A stretch of DNA of 64,000 nucleotides, from positions 72,519,980 to 72,583,979 of the forward strand of contig CP136063.1 of assembly GCA_032622095.1 (NCBI GenBank). Direction: 5' to 3'. Position numbers and translations under genes: made by a program. How positions within the stretch are numbered: the stretch's first letter is position 1; each line of letters opens with the position of its first letter. The notes under the pieces were generated by a model, which saw only the letters and a list, made by a program, of their open reading frames with translations, ran no database searches and had not been told where the DNA came from. Below are positions 57,650 through 64,000 of the stretch, piece by piece. The stretch is from Siphonodentalium dalli (Eukaryota; Mollusca; Scaphopoda; Gadilida; Siphonodentaliidae).

Positions 57650-58270
57650 TCCACAGTCCACCTTCGGAAATTCCAACTGCACCCCCCCCCCAAATGAGAT
57701 GCAGACCAAATACATGTTTTTGCATAATTCCATTTGCACCTCTGGCCACAGGGGCCTGTAACGCGCTCCGCTGTCCGCCCCCTTTTGCGCTGCCCATATA
57801 CGTCGCTGCTATATACGCGCCTGCTTCACGCTAATGGTATAATAATGTTATTATTATACCATTAGCGTGAAGCAGAGGCGTATATAGCAGAGGCGTATAT
57901 GGGCAGCGCAAAAGGGGGGCGGACAGCGGAGCGCGTTACAGGCCCCTCTGCTCTGGCCTAATATCCTATATATTCATAAACCATGGTTCTTTTTATTCCC
58001 GGTATGAGACCATTCAGATATTTTTACGTGAAAAATTGCATAAATTCTAACATCTAGCGGTCTAACTCCAGACAAATGCACATTTATTTCCTGAGGATAG
58101 GACTTAACAAAAGCCCCCAAGCTTGTTGCCCAATCCTCTTTTGAACACTAAAAAAAATTATATGTATTGTATTTATTGTATGTAATTATGTTCTGTATTA
58201 GTTCAATTAAATATTGTTTAAACCAAATGCACACGGCTATATACGGACAAGAGACCAGGACACACAGGGC
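57650..58270 (+). repeat. dispersed repeat, copy 2, split by a MITE
   Basis: Matches 10630-10900 in order (GGTGTCCAC, AAATTCCAACTGCACCCCC, CATAAACCATGGTTCT, TTCCCGGTATGA, GGTCTAACTCCA, AATGCACACGGCTA). Interruptions are the foldback element at 57748-57950 and a block at about 58083-58225. Confidence 0.75.
57748..57950. mobile_element. 203-bp palindromic MITE with 8-bp TSD (hAT-like)
   Basis: The sequence is an almost complete palindrome around 57848 (GGTATAATAATG/TTATTATACC). The ends are CAGGGGCCTGTAACGCG and, inverted, CAGAGGGGCCTGTAACGCG, flanked by CTCTGGCC at 57740-57747 and 57951-57958. CAG-starting ends and an 8-bp TSD are known of hAT elements. It interrupts the dispersed repeat. Confidence 0.8.
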
Positions 58271-58489
58271 TGTTCGTGGAAAAATTATGAATTACGGCTG
58301 TGATGTAGGGGAATTCAGTGTTGTTACTTTTTGCCGCCATTTTCTATGCTCAAACGTTGTTTGTATATATACTATATAATGTTTGTAAATACCACTCTCA
58401 CTTTTATGTGTACAAAACGCTCCAATTCGTTTATACAACACATACAATGTATTGATGTATGATCTCCGTTAATGGAGGTTAATAAAGAT

Positions 58490-58550
58490 ATATATATATA
58501 CCATCGACATATAGCCCTCGGCTAACGGAATCGTATATCTCTATATATAT

Positions 58551-58610
<60 letters not shown>
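58490..58610. repeat. (TA)n microsatellite
   Basis: (TA)n at 58545-58608 with shorter TATATA runs before it. Confidence 0.9.
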
Positions 58611-58611
<1 letters not shown>

Positions 58612-58639
58612 CTGTTATTTATAATGTTTTTGTTCAACG

Positions 58640-58796
58640 AAATTCTGCCAGTTTGTCAAGTATCTGACACAAAAAGCCACTTGATTTTAGACAATTTGGT
58701 CTTCTCGACTCGAATCGTATATGTTTTAACCCCGGAGCCTGAAAAATCGTAATTTGCGAGCGTTAATTCGGATTGAGTACCTTTAACCGACTGTTG
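58640..58796 (+). repeat. relative of the right half of the 14.7-kb foldback
   Basis: CCACTTGATTTTAGA, CTCGAATCGTAT..GTTTTAACCCCGGAGCC and GGATTGAGTACCTTTAA follow the same order as 14799-15000. Confidence 0.6.
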
Positions 58797-59560
58797 TGTT
58801 CAGCCACCCATTATCACGGCATACAAATAAACGACAATGCGAGAAATACTGTATGATTATAGTTATGGGTCGGCTGTGTTGTGTTACGCTGGCACATAAT
58901 TAATTTTGTCAATAATATTAGTCTGTATGGCATTAACACAATTGATCATTTCATATTATAACCTGAGATCAGTGCTTATAGTTGTGGTATGATGTGCCAG
59001 GATAGCGACTGTTGTTTGCACGCAATATGTGGGGGGGGGGGGGGGGGGTGGGAGTCACAATGGCAAGAGTTTTTTAAAAACCGTTTTAACTGCCATTTTA
59101 TGAATGTTTAGAACGTTCTCAAATTTGCCTATATATGATATACTTCCCAGCCCTGCAATCTACTTTCTATTCCACCGGTCAATTCAATTTGTTTAATCTT
59201 ATCGACCAATAATACATAGATATTAAGATAACATATATTACATTTATGAACATGACTATTACATCATAAATTTTCAAATGATACATTATAATATATGAAC
59301 AGTATTTACAATATAAATAATATACTTGCCTGTTATATGTCATTGCCATTAATCTGATCCGTTTGGTTTAATTCATTAGGGCTTACCATTCAGGTGTAAT
59401 GCCATACCACGAGAGAGATATTTATTCCTCCAAATATGGGGACCATTATTGTACAATACATGTATATACATATACAAAAGTTAACTTGTGACATATATAC
59501 ACAATATAATTTAATTTGAGAAGGCTCATTTGAAGTCGATAGTGCGATCTAGTTTCTTAT
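58797..59560. other. AT-rich non-coding stretch
   Basis: G-run of about 18 at 59031-59048; otherwise nothing recognised. Confidence 0.45.
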
Positions 59561-59917
59561 GTGATAATTAAAATATCAGGAGGTCGGATAACTTTCATGA
59601 AAGACAGACACAAAACGGAAGCTAATAAAGCCCGGCGTTCCAATGCAGAAACATCTGCTCAACACATTGAGCAACCTTCAAGCATAATGACGTTCGAATT
59701 CAGGATGCAGTTTAATTGTGCTGTGATCGTTTTTAAATCCCTCAGAAAACAAGTACCGTCATACATAACAGACATGCTTATCCTGAAATCGTGTGACAGA
59801 GTTACCCGTTCAAGTGCGTGTGGTCTAGACCTAACCAACATCAGGAAACCAGACGGACGTTTGGTGAAAAATGTTTCCAAGAGACATCTATCCAGATATA
59901 TCTTTTCCGACGTTTGA
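59561..59917 (+). pseudogene. LINE ORF2 C-terminal fragment
   Basis: The product contains FRMQFNCAVIVFKSLRKQVP, then SYITDMLILKS, VTRSSACGLDLTNIRKPDGR. This matches the 'R..fh.a..vfKslh...P.Yl.dlf....s...tRss...L.lP' segment that follows reverse transcriptase in many LINE ORF2 proteins. It has no reverse transcriptase and ends at a stop before the expected 'WN.LP' motif, which appears 1.1 kb further on. Confidence 0.65.
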
Positions 59918-60680
59918 AGGAACTGAATTAGGCGGAAAATGATTTCTCCATGGTATGGAATGTGAGCATATCAAGGGTGGTAACTGTACAAGTACTACAG
60001 AAAGTCCCGAAGTGTCGGGGTATAAATAGGAATGTGTACACGTCATTCGGTCTCTTGGGGCAGATCGGCCACGTTGTTCGGACGCCATATTTAGTTAAAA
60101 AAATTATACTAAGGTATATGATATTTTTTTAAGAATGTTATATATCTCCATAACTCTGACATATATATATATGGCGGTTGAGTTCAGAATGAATTCACTA
60201 ATATGATTCGTTTATTTTCAGACTTCGTGTACATATTGTCTGATGATTGCAAACAGCGGAGAGATCTGCGTGTTTCTGGCGATTCGTGCCCTACTTTGAA
60301 ATGATGGAGGATTAAAATAGCCTTCATTAGATTGGAAGTTCTTCGGTTCCAGTGCAACAGAACCGGAAAATTGTTCCACCTAGGATGGATCCATCATGTT
60401 TGGTTTACCTGGATTCGGTGTGCACACATGAAATTCAGTGCATGGTTAAATAAATTTATTCGTTAGTAGATCATCGATGAATATGTTGCAGGAATGACGT
60501 CATGTGCGCAAGTAATTCCTGAAAATATATATTTATATATCGGCATGTATGTTATCAGTTCATCGTCTGTTACGCAGTCATTTGAAGGTGATAACAGGTA
60601 TTCGTAATTTCTGCACGGATATGTGCTCAGTGTTTGGTGTGGACTGGCAGCTGTATTCTGGAGATAAATGCGCTTGTGAT

Positions 60681-60785
60681 TGGCGTTATGTACCGTTATG
60701 GCGTTATGTGTCGTTGTGGCGTTATGTGCCGTTTGGCGTTCTGTGCCCTCTGGCGTTCTGTGCCATCTGGCGTTCTGTGCCGATA
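60681..60785 (+). repeat. 17-bp minisatellite, about six copies
   Basis: Variants of TGGCGTTATGTGCCGTT between the two LINE fragments. Confidence 0.75.
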
Positions 60786-61049
60786 TATGGGTCACTGTTG
60801 ACTGATAAATCGAGTATTGGGCATAATGTTTTGCCCGGTGGAGCCGTTAAGGGGCCGTTCTGTGCTTCATGGCACGAACGTCCTGTATTGTGTATACATG
60901 ATACAAGTGGTTGTGTTTCTGTTGAGAGAGATGTAGTAAGAAAATGGATATTGTGAAGTTATAAGTTAAAGTACACATAGCAACATTAAAGGCCGCATCG
61001 CCAGTATCCCATACTGATTTGTTTGGTGTATAGGGTGTTGATATGCGGG

Positions 61050-61485
61050 GGTGACGGGGTTCATGGAGAATTGGAATGGACTACCGTTAAAGATTAGACG
61101 TTCAAAATCAACCTCCGAATTTAAGAAAAAACTGCAAACCCATCTTTTCAAAAAATGTTTCAATTTATAGATCGTTATTTTTGGAAATCTTATTGCAGTT
61201 GTTATTTCAATACACACCGTTGTTAAAGTTATAATTTATTCTTTTATCTTAATTTTTTTTATAAATCTAACTTTTAATTTTTTACTGAAATTTCAATTTT
61301 CTTTAGCTTTAATTTTACAGTAATTTTCGTTACATCTTTACCAAATTGTATTTAATAGTAGTAGGCCTATTGTTTGTATTTTTATAGTTTTATGTGTTTT
61401 TATTGTATTTACTTGTAAAGCGCATTGGAACATTATGTAGAATGCGTTTCTTAAATGTAAATAAATAAATAAAAAAAAAAATAAT
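61050..61485 (+). pseudogene. LINE ORF2 end and 3' tail
   Basis: NWNGLPLKIRRSKSTSEFKK, then LQTHLFKKCFNL and a stop, is the usual final block of CR1/L2-like ORF2. The 3' end has TTGTAAAGCGCATTGGAACA...AATGCG and an (ATAA)n tail (61458-61475), the known end signature of L2-like elements. It probably belonged to the same copy as 59561-59917, split by an insertion. Confidence 0.65.
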
Positions 61486-62545
61486 AGTAATAATAAGGGA
61501 GTATGCATTGGGGTTTCATTCACAGCTTGCGACAGTCTATCGCGGCTTCGCCATCGCATAGGATCCCGAGAGCAAAGGGCGCCCTTGGTCTGTATTCGAA
61601 GGCTGGTGTTAACTGACTGTGACTGGTTTGAAATTACATACGTCGAACCTCATGTGCATGTAACCTCCACACACCGGAGTTCGGCTTAAATCAACACAAT
61701 ACAATGGCGACTTTGAGTATGATAGCACTATGTGGGAGAGACAACGAAACAAAATTGAGTCAAGCTAATGGGTTATCTATAATACTTTGTGAAAACATAA
61801 CTAACGTTGTTATATAATTATGTAGTTGATGTCCATGTTAATTACATAAAAGTATACAGTAAATATTAATATGTGTTGTTCAATTCTTTCAAAATACGAA
61901 ACTATGTCCTATTTGGCGATTCGATAGCAATGTACAGTTTTCGTTCTTAGCTACGAAGGATAACTCTACGTTGAGAAAATACTCATATATTCTGCCTTGG
62001 ATGTTTTATTCGGTATTTAGGCAAAACGCGATCTCTTAAAATATAATGTATTCGATATATCTTTTTCATTACCGTGCAGCCTTAGAGGGCCACTAACATC
62101 GATAAGAATGTTTTAGTCACCAATATCCACCAAAGTTATATATATTCATCAATAATTCGTTCTAAGCTCGACAAATTGTGACCGAATTAAGTCACTTGAA
62201 CAGTTATATCTTCTCAACTGCCATATGTATATGGGGGACGGAAATCAGGGTATTCATATAGTGAGCTAGCAAAAACAGATACATAGAAGAAAGCATTAAA
62301 ATTGTATTTATCATTCTAATTGAGAGATACATATTTTCTTGCAAAATGAGGGACATTGAACCGTCAGAGGATGGCATGTTAGAATGGTTCATGTATTATA
62401 ACGCAACTGAGTCTGTCCTATTCAAGTTATTTTCTGCAAAAAAAGTGAGAAGGAAATGTATTGAATGCCTGTTCAAAAATAGAGGTCACATTATGCAGCC
62501 AATTATAGTTACTTCCGAGATAAAAAAAACACACTCAATAGCACA
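61486..62545. other. non-coding, one satellite fragment
   Basis: 62088-62150 (CACTAACATCGATAAGAATG and following) is a single copy of the 28.4-28.8 kb tandem repeat unit. Nothing else is supported. Confidence 0.5.
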
Positions 62546-62548
62546 TCA

Positions 62549-63010
62549 TTAGTGTTTGGGCCTTCCTTTTTTAAGAGATATTGATAAATTTACTATGATC
62601 TTTCTGTTATTTGTATTGAATTGGTCATGCAATGTAATTGTGTTCGGTCGGTTGTGATAGTAGGCTTTCGTCCTGAAGTCATTTAGCTGAGGGCAGTTCA
62701 TCACAAGGTGGTACTCATCACCAAGTTTCCCCCATACAAACAGTGCATCTTCGTACCGAGCATGGGGGTGTTATTACAAGAACCAGTTTTCACCGGAAGT
62801 CGGTGAATTCAGGTTCTGAATCTCAGTAGTGGCAGAACGATATTGTTATCATCGAGAGATAGGTAGCCTGGGTCTGCCGAAGTTTGGCGTTGATGCATTT
62901 ATTTGATTGTTCCATAGATGCTCGCCAATCTGATGTATAGATGTCTATAGTTATGGTTTTTATGGCATAGATGCAACTATTGTGTGTGTACTGCCAGCTT
63001 GGTTTTTCCA
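62549..63010 (-). pseudogene. LINE ORF2 C-terminal fragment, decayed
   Basis: On the - strand the order is DWRASMEQSNKCINAKLR, then after frame changes GDEYHLVMNCPQLNDFRTKA and NNRKIIVNLSISLK before a stop. This is the 'DE.Hfl..Cp.....R' C-terminal zinc-knuckle region of LINE ORF2, with its Cys pair lost. Frame breaks exist near 62760-62820. Confidence 0.6.
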
Positions 63011-63014
63011 AGTA

Positions 63015-63084
63015 TACGAGTTTGAGCAAGAGTATTCTCTATCCCCACCAAATTTCCACAGCAGAGGGTTTCACATCACTTTGA
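63015..63084 (-). repeat. end of the TTAA-TIR element family
   Basis: Read on the - strand, AAAGTGATGTGAAAC..TC...GGTGGGG...GAGAATA.TCTTGCTCAAA matches the terminus at 16766. No TTAA abuts it here. Confidence 0.6.
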
Positions 63085-63757
63085 CATGAGCAACGCCCGC
63101 GGTTACCCTGCTAGTTATTCTGTAATTACTGAATGTTCTACCGAACCTTCGGTAATCAGTGAAGCGATGAAATGTGAATGTGAACAAATATCGGAGCCCA
63201 TCCGTTTCATGATAGGAATAGATCAGACTTGAGATCCACTTCATCCGAATTTGTGTTGGTGACAATAGGTCCGGTTTCAGCACAGCTGCTACAAACTTCA
63301 GTATAAAATAGTTGTTTGTAACATTGCGGGTAATATACAAAATACACATAGAGTGTCTATATAAAATGCACGAGGTATGGTAAACAAAGAAGGCCATATA
63401 TCGGTTAAAGAATTATTAGGTGGTGCCGACGTGACCAAATTGTTCCAACCACATAACAATATTAGTTTTCCACAACCAGAAATTCAAACGAATTTTTTTT
63501 TTATGCTGACTCGAGTTTCCCTACACAAATTCAAGAAGAGTAACTCTACATAATTAGTTGTTTGTAACCTGCAGGCACATTCGGTGTGTATATTACGAGT
63601 TATAAACCTCATTATATGTAGTTAGCTACAACCGGCATTTAGGCTCCTATATATGCTGTCCGAGTGTGCAGTATACGTTTCGGCACCTGGTTTTGCAATC
63701 AAGTAATTCGCCCTGTCACTAACTCGTGGCCGTATTTGATCCACCAGGTTCGGTTCC
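63085..63757. other. no supported gene
   Basis: No exon or repeat identified. Confidence 0.4.
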
Positions 63758-63880
63758 GTGGTTTTAGTACAACGGGTCAAAGTTTTGTAGTAGCATTCCA
63801 TATATGGAAGTCATGAATAATTCAAAAGCTCCATATATGGAAATGCTACTTCAAAACTTTGGCCAGTAGCAATAAAACCA
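63758..63880. repeat. foldback element
   Basis: CCGTGGTTTTAGTAC...GCATTCCATATATGGA pairs with TCCATATATGGAAATGC...AATAAAACCACGG around a 25-nt loop. A further CCGTGG/CCACGG pair lies at about 63905-63920. Confidence 0.7.
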
Positions 63881-64000
63881 CGGATCCGGGGCTGGAAGAA
63901 TCGCTGAAACCACGGAACGGAGCTGGATGAATCCATTACAGCTGCGACATAGTGACATCGCTTATTAAGTGAAGATATCTCCACATGGATGCCACCGTCT

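Overview
The window looks like nuclear DNA of an animal, most likely a marine mollusc or other lophotrochozoan. It is AT-rich, has introns with GT/AG borders, microsatellites and several kinds of LINE and foldback DNA elements, and shows no operons. The host call is an inference from overall style (frequent TACATGTA-type words, LINE types), not a database match. The only clear host gene is the 3' part of an ionotropic glutamate receptor (iGluR) on the + strand, with four coding exons at 2604-2928, 4291-4508, 6844-7100 and 13548-13884. They join in phase and cover the end of ligand-binding lobe S1, M1, the pore loop, M3, lobe S2, M4 and a short tail; the upstream exons lie outside the window. 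Three ligand-contact positions are changed, the Q/R site is Glu, and the tail ends in a PDZ-type sequence.

The rest is mobile and repetitive DNA. Introns and flanks hold foldback/TIR elements, several with target-site duplications (TSDs) read here: 5202-5649 (TTAA), 7265-9794 (8 bp), 16766-18914 (TTAA), 26554-26656 (TTAA), 27114-28045 (9 bp) and 57748-57950 (8 bp). A 16-bp minisatellite (12.5-13.35 kb) sits in the last iGluR intron. From 21.4 to 26.3 kb there are degenerate repeats and a 2018-bp tandem duplication. LINE remains occur at 15.2-15.9 (-), 29.2-30.2 (ORF1), 35.7-45.0, 53.7-54.8, 59.6-61.5 and 62.5-63.0 kb (-).

The most unusual object is at 37035-42831: a 5.8-kb near-perfect palindrome with a 25-nt loop, flanked by the 6-bp TSD ATGGAA and inserted in frame into ORF2 of a LINE. 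The endonuclease part is to the left and the reverse transcriptase part to the right. Each arm carries an identical 203-residue Bcl-2-like protein (BH1 and BH2 motifs), a short acidic reading frame followed by a poly(A) signal, a small Cys-containing reading frame, and a one-finger C2H2 protein with a long Gln/His tail behind a TATA box. The terminal 200 bp of each arm contain nine exact AGGTCA half-sites. No transposase, integrase or polymerase is visible in it. It may be a transposed or integrated snap-back derivative of one end of a linear DNA element such as a Polinton/adintovirus-like virus; this is inference.

A second large structure is a 2.78-kb unit repeated three times (45474-53812). 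Its right breakpoint lies inside the reading frame of an L1/Tx1-type LINE that continues intact to 54761.
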